Notes under the pieces: model-generated
What the model was told of the DNA's origin: nothing
Seen by the model: the letters and a program-made list of their open reading frames with translations, nothing else
The model's database searches: none
Source: Brachyhypopomus gauderio
Lineage: Eukaryota; Chordata; Actinopteri; Gymnotiformes; Hypopomidae
NCBI RefSeq assembly: GCF_052324685.1
Contig: NC_135224.1
Span: 22,087,451 to 22,151,450 of the forward strand
DNA length: 64,000 bases
Direction: 5' to 3'
Made by a program: the position numbers and the translations under genes
Part shown: piece after piece, positions 41,055-51,076 of the stretch
How positions within the stretch are numbered: position 1 is the stretch's first letter
Layout: each line of letters begins with the position of its first letter

Positions 41055-42173
41055 ATGGCAGATGAAAATTTGGCAGACCAGCTTAAGGCTCTTACCGAGT
41101 TGGTTCAGCAGCTTAGGACGGAGAATACTAGACTTCGGGAGGAGGTAGCTCAGGCGCCTGTAGCTGCCGGAGTAGACGATGCAGTAGAAGGTACTTCAAT
41201 AAACTCCTCCACCCCCAGGCTGGTTCAAGGGAATTCTTCTATGGTGGGTGGGGCGGTAGATCGTTATGTTTATCTGCCTAGGGACCGAAAATGTCCCAGG
41301 TTTTCAGGAAACCTAGCTGTAGATTCCCTGAAGGTGGAAGAGTGGGTGGAGGAAGTGCGGAGGTATTTGGCATTACGTCCTGGGTCTAGGGGGGAGCAGG
41401 CACTAGTTGTATTTGATTTGTTGGATGGCGAAGCGAAAGCGGAAGTTAAGTTTCGTCCGGCTTCGGAGACGGAAGAGGCAGAAGGTATTTTTAGTATTTT
41501 AACTAGTGTGTATGGGTGTTCACAGTCGTATATTAGCCTCCAGACTCAGTTCTTTCAGCGGCGGCAACGGGAGGGCGAGTCATTGAGGGCTTATTCCCAC
41601 GCATTAATGTTTTTAATGGAGGCTGTGAAGCGTAGGGATCCTTCTTGTTTCGCCAGCCCTGACATTACCTTGCGCGATCAGTTTATTGAGCACATACGTG
41701 ATGGCTTACTGCGAAGAGAGCTTAGGCGGCAAGTTCGTGTGCGTCCTGAGGCGTCCTTTTTGGAGATTCGTAGTGAGGCTATTCGTTGGGTTGAGGAGGG
41801 TGAGTCTCTTGGCCATCGCTCCCGTGTACATTCTTGCAATACCTATTCAGTAGCCGAGCGGGAGGGAGATGTGAATGCCGTTTTGGTTAATCGCACTGAT
41901 GAGTTGGCTGTTTTAAAGGAGGGCCTGCGGAAGCAACAAGCCCAGCTGGACGCTATCATGCGACGTCTTGATTCATCTCCAGTAACTACTGGCCCTCCAA
42001 GTCACTCTCTCAACCGTGATTCTCGCTATCGGTTTCAGGCTGATGGCAAACCGATATGTCTACGTTGCGGTAAGCCTGGGCATATTGCTCGTTGGTGTAA
42101 GGTAGACGGAAGGGCGGCTTTGGAAGCTGGAGGAGTGGTAGGTAGCGTTACTGTTCAGCAACAGGAAAACTAG
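41055..42173 (+). CDS. Gypsy gag (capsid/nucleocapsid) protein
   Basis: 372 codons from ATG at 41055 (MADENLADQ). The open frame extends upstream through a pyrimidine-rich leader with no good homology, so the internal ATG is preferred. The N-terminus is a predicted coiled coil (LKALTELVQQLRTENTRLRE). A retrotransposon capsid-like region follows (VEEWVEEVRRYLALRPG, then LQTQFFQRRQREGESLRAYS). Near the C-terminus is one CCHC zinc knuckle, CLRCGKPGHIARWC, for RNA binding. It forms the cytoplasmic particle that packages element RNA. The stop TAG overlaps the pol frame, which is in -1 relative to gag. Confidence 0.9.
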   Translation: MADENLADQLKALTELVQQLRTENTRLREEVAQAPVAAGVDDAVEGTSINSSTPRLVQGNSSMVGGAVDRYVYLPRDRKCPRFSGNLAVDSLKVEEWVEEVRRYLALRPGSRGEQALVVFDLLDGEAKAEVKFRPASETEEAEGIFSILTSVYGCSQSYISLQTQFFQRRQREGESLRAYSHALMFLMEAVKRRDPSCFASPDITLRDQFIEHIRDGLLRRELRRQVRVRPEASFLEIRSEAIRWVEEGESLGHRSRVHSCNTYSVAEREGDVNAVLVNRTDELAVLKEGLRKQQAQLDAIMRRLDSSPVTTGPPSHSLNRDSRYRFQADGKPICLRCGKPGHIARWCKVDGRAALEAGGVVGSVTVQQQEN

Positions 42174-45100
42174 TGCCCCCCGATGCTATCGCCCAGGCGT
42201 CGGGAGGGGAGGAAAGGGGCTTTGGATTCTCAAGTGCAACTAGATTGATTGGCACATGTCCTACAGTGGAGATTGAGATTGGGGGGGTGACAGTGGCATG
42301 CTTATTGGATACTGGGTCTATGGTAAGCACAGTTACAGAGGAGTTCTTTTGTCAACATCTACAGGGTCGTTTGCAGTCATCCTTGCAGTCTTGTCCATGG
42401 TTGCAGTTGAAGGCTGCTAATGGATTAGAGATTCCATATTTGGGGTATCTGGAAGCCAATGTCTGTGTTTTGGGCAAGGTTTTGCCCTGCATGGGCATAT
42501 TGGTTACTAAAAGTTCTTGTAATTCTACTGCTCATCTTGCTAAGGAGTCTATTCCCGGTTTACTGGGAATGAATATAATTAGCCGTTGCTACAACGAACT
42601 GTTTCTGCACCATGGGCCAGCCTTGTTCCGTTCCCCAGATGTTCAACGGGATGGTAAGGTGTGGCAACGTGCCTTTTCTCAATGTCAGCATTGGGAACGT
42701 ACCTGTCGAAGGGGTAGAGTGGGCCTGGTGAGGACACAGCGTGGCCCTGCCGTTCGAATACCAGCTGGTACTATGAAGTTGGTGCCCGCATCGTGCCATG
42801 GTGGTCTGGGGGGTGTACTTTCTTCTGGGGTGTTGGAGCCCGCGTCGTTTGTGGAGGGCCAATTGCCTGGTGACCTCCTTATACCTTCAGCCCTTTTGAC
42901 TGTGAACCAGGGAGTCGTGCAGGTTCCGGTGGTAAACGTGGGGTATCAGGATAGGTGGCTTCAGTCTAAAGTGGTGTTGGGGGAACTTCATGTACCCCAA
43001 GGCTGGTCTAGTGGTAGTACCGTGCAAGTCCATAGAGATGAGCAGCAGCAGGTAGTGACGATTCAGTCTGTCCAAGGGGATAGTGGGTGTGGTATTGATT
43101 TTTCCCAATTGACCTGGCCGTCTCTCTCAGTTCAAGAACAGGACCAAGTTAGGAATACCTTGGAGAAGTATCGTGACGCTTTTAGCCAGCATGATGGTGA
43201 CTTGGGATGTACTACATTGGTTCAGCATACCATCCCTCTTGTGGACTCTACTCCAGTGAGGCAGCGGTATCGGCGTCTTGCACCGTCCCAGTATGAGTTA
43301 GTGAAAGCTCATATACAGGAGTTGGTAGATCGTAATGTAGCAAGCCCTAGTACAAGCCCCTACGCATCGCCTATCGTGGTTGTTCAAAAGAAGGATGGGT
43401 CTATTCGACTGTGTGTTGACTATCGTCAGCTCAATGCTAAAACGCGCAAAGACGCCTTTCCTTTGCCTAGAATTGAAGAATCCCTAGATGCGTTGGGTGG
43501 TGCCAAATGGTTTAGCACATTGGATTTGGCCAGTGGGTACAACCAGGTGGCAGTAGCTGAACCAGATAGAGAGAAAACTGCTTTTTGCACGCCATTCGGC
43601 TTGTTCGAGTTCAATCGTATGCCGTTTGGATTATGTAATGCGCCGAGCACGTTCCAGCGGCTAATGGAACGGATCTTTGGTGACCAGAGTTTCCATTCAC
43701 TGTTGTTATATTTGGATGATGTTGTTATTTTCTCTCAAACTGTCCCGCAGCATCTCCAACGATTGGATATGGTGCTGGGCAGGTTGCAACAGCATAATCT
43801 AAAGTTAAAGCTACAGAAATGTAAGTTTTTTCAGACAGAGGTGGGTTATTTGGGTCATGTTATTTCCGCTGCGGGTGTGTCCACCGACCCAGAGAAGATC
43901 CGGGCAGTAGAGGAATGGAAAAGGCCTTCAACGGTTAAAGAGTTGCGGTCCTTTCTAGGTTTCGCCTCATATTACAGGCGGTTCGTGGAGGGGTTTGCCC
44001 AATTGGCGGCTCCCCTTCACCAACTGGTGAGTGCGTTACAGGGCTCGCGGAAGCAACCTAGGCCTAGAATCCAGGGCCCTCTCGGGCAGCATTGGGATGA
44101 AACCTGTGAAAAGAGCTTCTTAGGCCTTAAAGAGCGATTAGTGAGGGCACCAGTGCTGGGATATGCTGATTTTACTCGCCCTTTCCACGTGGAAATTGAT
44201 GCGAGTCATGCAGGGCTGGGAGCTGTGCTGTCTCAGGATGTGGATGGGCAGCGCCGACCTATTGCATATGCCAGTCGTGGGTTGCGACCTACTGAACGAA
44301 ACATGTCGAACTACAGTACTATGAAATTGGAGCTGCTAGCTTTAAAGTGGGCGGTAACGGAAAAATTTCGGGAGTATCTGTTGGGCAATAAATTTGTCGT
44401 CTATACTGATAACAACCCATTGAGCCACTTACAGTCTGCAAAATTGGGGGCGGTAGAACAGCGGTGGGCCTCTCAGCTAGCCTTGTTTGATTATGAGATC
44501 CGGTATCGTCCAGGCACGGCTAATCGTAATGCCGACGCACTTTCAAGATTGCCTGCACCTCCTGAACCTTCTTCTTTGGGGGTGGTGGGCGGGCTTTCTA
44601 TTCCCCCTGAGGTGGTTTTTCAGGTAGGTGGCCCTGAGAAACCCCACTTGTTGGCGGAGTCTCAGGCCATAGATGCAGTGCCTAGTCGCAGTAAGGCTGA
44701 TCTTAAGGCGTTACAAGCAGCTGATCCATGTGTTTCTGCGTTCTTGCAGTATTGGAGGCGAGGGCAGAAGCCTACAGGGGTAGAATTAAAGAGGGAGATA
44801 GAGGGGTTAAGAGAATTGGCTAGGCAATGGCCCAGGATTACAGAGAGGGAGGGTGTTTTGTATAGACAAGTCCAGTTTCCATCAGCAACCCGCCCAGTGC
44901 TGCAGTTGTTGCTGCCAAAAGCACTGCAGGGTGAGGTTCTCGCCAGTCTGCATGACCATCATGGTCACCAGGGCATAGAACGCACTACTGAGCTTGTGCG
45001 GCAACGATGTTACTGGCCAAGGATGTGGCAAGATGTGAGGGATTGGTGCCTCCAGTGTGGCCGATGTTCAGTGGCTAAGGCCACCTGCCCTAAAGTAAGA

Positions 45101-46402
45101 ACATTTATGGGCAGTTTGTTGGCCACGCGACCTCTAGAAATTGTGGCCATCGATTTTACCCTTTTGGAACGAGCTAGTAGCGGACAAGAGAACGTGTTGG
45201 TAATCACTGATGTCTTTTCAAAGTTTACCCAAGCATATCCTGTGCCTGACCAGAAAGCAAGTACAGTGGTAAAGGTGTTAACTGAAAAGTGGTTCTATGT
45301 GTATGGGGTACCTCAAAGGATTCATTCAGATCAGGGTCGTAGCTTTGAGGGGGAGTTGCTGCGACGCCTTTGTGAGCTCTATGGCGTAGAAAAGAGCCGG
45401 ACCACACCATACCATCCTGAGGGCAACGGGCAATGCGAAAGATTTAATAGGACATTGCATGATTTACTTAGAACATTGCCCCAAGAAAAGAAAAGGAAGT
45501 GGCCACAACTGTTACCACAGCTGGTGTTTGCCTATAATACCACTGTACATCAGTCAACCCAGTATTCACCATATGAGTTGATGTTTGGGCAGAAACCGCA
45601 GCTGCCTATTGACAGGTTGTTGGGGAATATTAATGAGGAGGGGGAGGAAAACGTTGACCTCTCTGATTGGGTGACCCAACATAGGGAGCATTTGGCTGAG
45701 GTGTATGCTAAGGCAAAAGGGCATTTGGAGGAGGCAGCAGCGTACCGTAGGCGTCATCATAATGTACCGGCACTTATACTCTCTCCAGGTACACGGATAC
45801 GTTGTAGGAACCACTTTCAGGGTAGGCATAAAGTACAGGATCTTTGGAGTTCTACCATCTTTGAGATAGTTGAATGTTTGGATCAGGTGGGAACCTTGTA
45901 CAAGATTAGGCCAATGGGGATTGAGGGGGGCTGTAAAACGGTACACCGGTCAGAATTAAAGGTGGTGGCCATGGAAGCAAGTCCACCGGTGTCAGCGGTG
46001 AGGGGCATGGTAGAACCTGTTCTACCTGGGTACCCAGAGGCAAGTTTAGATGACTCAGAAGAAGAGAGCGCGTTGGGAGATGTATTGTTGTGTGTAAGGT
46101 CCCCTGCAGCTGGTGTTTCCAGGGTGTTGGAGCCTTGTTCAGGCCAGGTAGTTAATCCTGCTCAGGGAGAGCAGGGGCATACAGCCAGCGCGTTATCTAT
46201 CCCCTTAGCTCCTCAGGAGCCTCTGATGCTTGAGGGTCAAGGACAGGAGCCTTTACCTATTCCTATAGTGCGGCGGTCCGTCCGTAGTACAGCAGGACAG
46301 CACCCAAATCCTTTTCATCTCCCTCGTGCAGCTATGTCAAATTCTGTTTATAGCTCAGGTACACCCAGCTCTGTTCTTAATGTTTTCCGGCCTTGGCAGT
46401 AG
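42173..46402 (+). CDS. Gypsy pol polyprotein (protease, RT, RNase H, integrase)
   Basis: About 1,409 open codons. Retropepsin: ACLLDTGSMVSTV. Reverse transcriptase: IRLCVDYRQLNAKT, FNRMPFGLCNAPSTFQRLM, and YLDDVVIFS for the catalytic YxDD. RNase H: VEIDASHAGLGAVLS, MKLELLALKWAV, VYTDNNPLSHL. Integrase: H-H-C-C zinc region (HGHQGIERTTEL to WCLQCGRCSVAK), then Asp in VAIDFTLLE, Asp in HSDQGRSFEG and Glu in HPEGNGQCERFNRTLH. A GPY/F-like module follows (LSPGTRIRCRNHFQGRHKV). No ATG begins the frame. It is open back to 42146 and overlaps the end of gag, so a gag-pol product made by -1 frameshifting is likely. All catalytic residues look intact. Confidence 0.93.
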   Translation: MPPDAIAQASGGEERGFGFSSATRLIGTCPTVEIEIGGVTVACLLDTGSMVSTVTEEFFCQHLQGRLQSSLQSCPWLQLKAANGLEIPYLGYLEANVCVLGKVLPCMGILVTKSSCNSTAHLAKESIPGLLGMNIISRCYNELFLHHGPALFRSPDVQRDGKVWQRAFSQCQHWERTCRRGRVGLVRTQRGPAVRIPAGTMKLVPASCHGGLGGVLSSGVLEPASFVEGQLPGDLLIPSALLTVNQGVVQVPVVNVGYQDRWLQSKVVLGELHVPQGWSSGSTVQVHRDEQQQVVTIQSVQGDSGCGIDFSQLTWPSLSVQEQDQVRNTLEKYRDAFSQHDGDLGCTTLVQHTIPLVDSTPVRQRYRRLAPSQYELVKAHIQELVDRNVASPSTSPYASPIVVVQKKDGSIRLCVDYRQLNAKTRKDAFPLPRIEESLDALGGAKWFSTLDLASGYNQVAVAEPDREKTAFCTPFGLFEFNRMPFGLCNAPSTFQRLMERIFGDQSFHSLLLYLDDVVIFSQTVPQHLQRLDMVLGRLQQHNLKLKLQKCKFFQTEVGYLGHVISAAGVSTDPEKIRAVEEWKRPSTVKELRSFLGFASYYRRFVEGFAQLAAPLHQLVSALQGSRKQPRPRIQGPLGQHWDETCEKSFLGLKERLVRAPVLGYADFTRPFHVEIDASHAGLGAVLSQDVDGQRRPIAYASRGLRPTERNMSNYSTMKLELLALKWAVTEKFREYLLGNKFVVYTDNNPLSHLQSAKLGAVEQRWASQLALFDYEIRYRPGTANRNADALSRLPAPPEPSSLGVVGGLSIPPEVVFQVGGPEKPHLLAESQAIDAVPSRSKADLKALQAADPCVSAFLQYWRRGQKPTGVELKREIEGLRELARQWPRITEREGVLYRQVQFPSATRPVLQLLLPKALQGEVLASLHDHHGHQGIERTTELVRQRCYWPRMWQDVRDWCLQCGRCSVAKATCPKVRTFMGSLLATRPLEIVAIDFTLLERASSGQENVLVITDVFSKFTQAYPVPDQKASTVVKVLTEKWFYVYGVPQRIHSDQGRSFEGELLRRLCELYGVEKSRTTPYHPEGNGQCERFNRTLHDLLRTLPQEKKRKWPQLLPQLVFAYNTTVHQSTQYSPYELMFGQKPQLPIDRLLGNINEEGEENVDLSDWVTQHREHLAEVYAKAKGHLEEAAAYRRRHHNVPALILSPGTRIRCRNHFQGRHKVQDLWSSTIFEIVECLDQVGTLYKIRPMGIEGGCKTVHRSELKVVAMEASPPVSAVRGMVEPVLPGYPEASLDDSEEESALGDVLLCVRSPAAGVSRVLEPCSGQVVNPAQGEQGHTASALSIPLAPQEPLMLEGQGQEPLPIPIVRRSVRSTAGQHPNPFHLPRAAMSNSVYSSGTPSSVLNVFRPWQ

Positions 46403-46444
46403 GGCTTTTGGTGAGTTAACTGGTTCACCGGGACGGTGAACTTT

Positions 46445-46459
46445 GGAAGAGGGGGTGAA
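46445..46459 (+). promoter_or_regulatory. Polypurine tract
   Basis: GGAAGAGGGGGTGAA lies immediately before the 3' LTR, where plus-strand DNA synthesis would start. Confidence 0.8.
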
Positions 46460-47819
46460 TGTGGCATGGCTAATAATGGGTGTGAGAATAAGACGTGATG
46501 TACAGCTGGGATAAATTAGGGGTGGGGCGGGCTCATTAAGGTTACAAAAACTCTGGAGTCATTGGCAGCTTTTGACTTCTCTACTCTCAACCAACAAGGG
46601 GGGAGCTGGCTGGTTTGGCGTGCGGCAGTGTCGTGGAAGCTGCGTTTGGTAGGTTAAGATTGTTTGTTTAGAAATCGATGTATAGTCGATAAGCATGCTG
46701 ACAGTGGGATCATTATTTGTTTAGGTGTTTTATAATTGAAGTGGAAACGAGTTGCGTCAAGTGTAGGCACGGTTCACGCCTTGCTTGCTCGGTGGCCCAT
46801 TCAGGGAGCTACAAGGCATATGGTTGTTTGCGGCCACTGCGCAACTAACTTCGCCGTTAAGGCTGAGGTATACATGTAACGGTGAGTTGTTTTTAATATT
46901 TTTATTTTAACGCAACAACTGACCAGCTCTTAGATCCAATAAGTGCATGTATTGCAGCTTTGGGGGGGGGTGCTTTTCGTTTTTAGTACATTCGCGAATG
47001 TTTTTATTACTAACGAGATTGCTCTGCCGGTACGGTTGGATTTAAATGCAGCCAGTTGAATGCATTTAACGTTATCTGCTTGTGGTCTGCTTCTTCCAAA
47101 CAGGAGGCGTAATTGCCTGTAGGCCACTGTTTTCCTTCCGAAGTGCGTTTTTGTGTTTTCTTTTCATATCAGTGCCTTTTATATTAGATTCCCGATAGTG
47201 ACGTCTGCTGAGCCACTTACGTAGAGTTGATTTTAGATTCTGTTGCATATTGGACCATAAGACTGAGCCCCCTTCCGGTGGCGGTACCAGAAGTGCATTA
47301 CTCCGGGGGTGTTAGTTCAGCACATTTAATTGTCCCATTACGAGGCTTCCCAATTGTGAGATTATTTTGAGTTCTCCGGGGTTGGAGTTTTGTATGCGGC
47401 TTTGGTTCTTTTTCTTGGGGTTATCAATTTGGTTATTTATATTGGGTGTGTAATTTGTTTTGGTTATTTCCTTTGTAGAGTAATATTGTTTTTTTTGCGG
47501 TTGGTACATTGGTGGTTGTTTTACGAAGTTTGTTGTGCTGTTTTGCTTCTGTCCTGTGGGTATGACCACAAGGGGTTATTACTTGTGTGGGATTTGTATT
47601 TACCATCTCCATGTGCTGACTAGGGTGTGACTGTTAACCGGTGTTATCCTTCTGAGTACCGCATTCGCTGAGATGGGCGGTGAAGATGTTTTTATCTATT
47701 GCTTGGATTAAATAAACTATACATATTTTCGCTAAACTGCCTTATAACTCATTTATTTGAGAAGCCTTGCAGGGATCCCCTACCCTTTATAAAAGTGGGG
47801 TGGCGTAGTGTAGGCCACA
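46460..47819 (+). repeat. 3' LTR of the gypsy element
   Basis: 1,360 bp, virtually identical to 39330-40689. It abuts the foldback unit through the target duplication TATG. Confidence 0.93.
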
Positions 47820-49632
47820 TATGTAATGCTGCAGCCCGGAGCCCCGGTGGGCGTGGGTAAAGGGCGTATCATGTGTCAATCATTTTTTACTGCAGCCAAT
47901 CGTCTTAACAGATCTGCCAAAAGAAGGCGGAAACTGCACGGAGAATCTCTTTAAACAGAAGTATATGCCGTTCTTACACAAATGTAGCTGAATAAAAACA
48001 TTAGAAGAGCCATGACTTTAGACATTTTTAAATCAAAGTTTAAAATACTTCTCACTTATTTTTCTGGAACGGCACTTTAATGTTTTTTTCCCTTTATTGC
48101 ACGTATTGCATCATTTACATCATATATATATATATATATATATGTGGCGAGTGTAAATTGTTAGCGGAGGGGAGGTGTAAATGGACACAAATTAAGTATT
48201 ATATCGCGATCGATCGCAAAGTATAAACGCCTCCGCCGAGCAGAGTGTTGAGGAGCGATTTCGATTGGAGGATCGTGCTCTATTTTTTTATTAATTTTTA
48301 ACTGATGCTGGTCCAGCGTGTCGCGTGCCACTGATTATGCCTCGGTGTGCCAACGGTGGCCCGCGTGCCATAGGTTGCCGACCCCTGCTGTAGAGCCTTT
48401 GAATATTAAAACCATTGTCGAAATTAAGCTCAGATGTGACCAGTAATGTAGTAAAAGATTTCAAGTAAAAGAAGGACGCGATCACACAGTCTCATTGAAA
48501 ATGTAGGAGTTAATGAATAAAGTGCACCAACGCAAAACCCGTGACATAATCCAAATAAAGTTTGAAGACCAGTATTGTTTTGATATAATCAGGCATTGCT
48601 TTTAATCCTCATAATTATGGAGAGCTAGCTATTGTATGCTCACCGTGTACATCTTTCGCCAAGAGAAATTCGTGGGCAGAGTTTAATTACATCTTTGCGG
48701 GAGTCATTGATTTGGATTAACTCTGATTTGATCAACTCTGTCCGATAACTCCAACACTCCATCGTCATTTGATTATATCAAAACAATACTAGTCTTCAAA
48801 CTTTATTTGGATTATGTCACGGGTTTTGCGTTGGTGCACTTTATTCATTAACTCCTACATTTTCAATGAGACTGTGTGATCGCGTCGTCCTTTTACTTGA
48901 AATCTTTTACTACATTACTGGTCACATCTGAGCTTAATTTCGACAATGGTTTTAATATTCAAAGGCTCTACAGCAGGGGTCGGCAACCTATGGCACGCGG
49001 GCCACCGTTGGCACGCCGAGGCATAATCAGTGGCACGCGACACGCTGGACCAGCATCGGCAAAAAATTAATAATAAAAAAATAGAGCACGATCCTCCAGT
49101 CGAAATCGCTACTCAACGCTCTGCTCGGCGGAGGTTTTAACCTTGGCAATCGATCGCGATATAATACTTAATTTGTGTCCATTTACACCTCCCCTCCGCT
49201 AACAATTTACACTCGCCACACACACACACATATATATATATATATAATATGATGCAATACGTGGAATAAAGAGAAAAAAAACATTAAAGTGCCGTTCCAG
49301 AAAAATAAGTGAAGTATTTAAAACTTTTATTTAAAAATGTCTAAAGTCATGGCTCTTCTAATGTTTTTATTCAGCTACTTTTGTGCAAGAATGGCATATA
49401 CTTCTGTTTAAAGAGCTTCTCCGTGCAGTTTCCGCCTTCATTTGGCAGATCTGTTAAGATGATTGGCTGCATTAAAAAATGATTGACAGCTAACTCTGGC
49501 TGATAATTGGCCTAATAAAAATTGATTGACAACGAAAGTCTAGTATCTGATTGGCTGCATTCGAAAATGATTGACACATGATACGCCCTTTACCCACGCC
49601 CACCGGGGCTCCGGCCTGCCGCATTACCCTTC
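47820..49632. repeat. Long palindromic (foldback) unit
   Basis: The left arm (about 47824-48591) and right arm (about 48769-49628) are reverse complements at high identity, around a spacer of about 177 bp. Each arm holds a CAGGGGTCGGCAACC hAT-like end, an LTR-like fragment (CGCGATCACACAGTCTCA) and an AT/CA microsatellite. The left arm lacks about 85 bp present on the right near 49465-49570. CTCGCGCACGG is directly repeated outside the whole insertion (39311-39321 and 49633-49643). Short open frames within are mirror images of each other, not genes. Confidence 0.85.
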
Positions 49633-49740
49633 TCGCGCACGGGTGGAGCCAGCTCGATTACGTCATTTTCGGCGTGCGGACCCTCGCGCTGCTCACGCCA
49701 CTCGTGCTGCGTCAATTATAAAGGCTTAAACCAGGCTTAA
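49633..49740. repeat. Dispersed repeat R1, right part of the split copy
   Basis: Begins CTCGCGCACGG and continues GTGGAGCC and TTACGTCATTTTCGGCG, as the R1 copy at 31345-31900 does when read in reverse. Confidence 0.7.
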
Positions 49741-50761
49741 CATGGATGGTGTTGTTCTGTTTGTATTTAAAAGCTCTATCCAGTGGTGTTAATTTTTTTT
49801 GTAACATACCTACTTAAAGCATGTAATCTTACGGCTTATGTTTTTGCGATGGTGAATCTGATAAAAACAAGAGAGCTTCATACCTCTCACCAGGATTCAC
49901 TAAATTTGACTTGATCTTTAAATAATTTTCTGGAAGAGGACCCCCAGATAACTCCCATTAAATACACATTTATGTACATTTATTGCTCAGGTGTTCATTC
50001 TCTCTTCTCTCCTTACACAGGCTGTTTAGATAAATATACTTTATAAATGTGTTTATTGTGTAGAATTAGGCAAAAGAGGCAGTGTCCCAACTACACCACA
50101 TTTTCAGTAATTGCTGGCATTGTCTTTTGCCAGGAAAATTTTTTCAGTCAAATGAAAATTTCTTGCTTTAACCCATGCTCTAGCGGCCTTTATAACTATA
50201 CTACACCAACCTTGATGATTGGTGAATATGTATAGAAGGTAACCCGTCGTCCTTTTGTATGTGTATTAGATTGATCCAGCAACTGGATTGCTGGCTGCTT
50301 TTCTCCATTTTGTAACTTACTTTTTATTATTATTGTTCAACTCTAATGCTGCTATTTAAGAGTGTGATTTTAATTCTAGTGGTCATGGGCAGGTCACTGT
50401 GGCCCTTGTAAAGTTGGAATAAGTTGACTTGCTAGCTAGAAGTGCTGATGTTTGTGCTTTTATATAGTTTGTTTGTTTTAATATTCAGGTTTGTTGATTT
50501 TATGAAGTTGGGGTACCAATTGGATTTGGGACTTTCATTTGTGGGTGTTCACTAGTGTCTTGTGTGTAGTGCAATATAGCGTGGGATTGCTGTGGTGAGA
50601 TTTTATTTTAATGAGTGTTATAACGTGTGTAACTGACCGTCCCGAGTTCGTCTCCCAGATTTCATAATTGAACAAGTCTTTGAAGGGATTTTATTTTAAT
50701 TAGTATAAAAACCGACAGGGTTTCCTATTTTACTGCAACTCTCAGAAACCTTAATAAAGCT
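49741..50761. other. Intergenic, no gene seen
   Basis: Low-complexity, T-rich sequence. No protein family recognised in the short open frames. Confidence 0.4.
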
Positions 50762-51076
50762 CTTGTATGTAGTGCTGGGCGGTATACCGGTTCGCACCGA
50801 AAACCAGTGTTTATTTTTATCATAAGAATTTTTCATAAACCGGCCACACCGTTTTAAATAGCCTTCACGTGTCTGGAATGCAGCACAGTCGTTAATTGTT
50901 TCTCAAGGGACGCTTTTTATTGCTGCGCCGCTAAGCACACACGCAACAGAGCGCAAATCTAGCTTGCTTAAAACGAGGGACATTCTGAACCACGAATTCT
51001 CCCAAACATTAAAGTAAAAGTTGATGCCTCAAAGGAACTTTTGCCAAAGAATGGAGCCGTGTCTGTTGTCAGGAAG

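Larger units (their letters stand above)
39330..47819 (+). mobile_element. Full-length Ty3/gypsy LTR retrotransposon
   Basis: 8,490 bp: two 1,360-bp LTRs (TGTGGCATGG to GTAGGCCACA), a primer-site candidate, gag, pol and a polypurine tract. The 4-bp target TATG is repeated at 39326-39329 and 47820-47823. Pol order protease-RT-RNase H-integrase is Ty3/gypsy. No env frame: only 57 bp separate pol from the 3' LTR. The LTRs differ at one base as far as I can read (AATGCAAC vs AACGCAAC near 39780/46910), so the insertion is very recent. Confidence 0.95.

Noticed and set aside
48291..49070. Two 64-residue frames in opposite orientation with almost the same protein
   Set aside because: Mirror images produced by the palindrome. 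The sequence includes the hAT-like end and has no known protein similarity.
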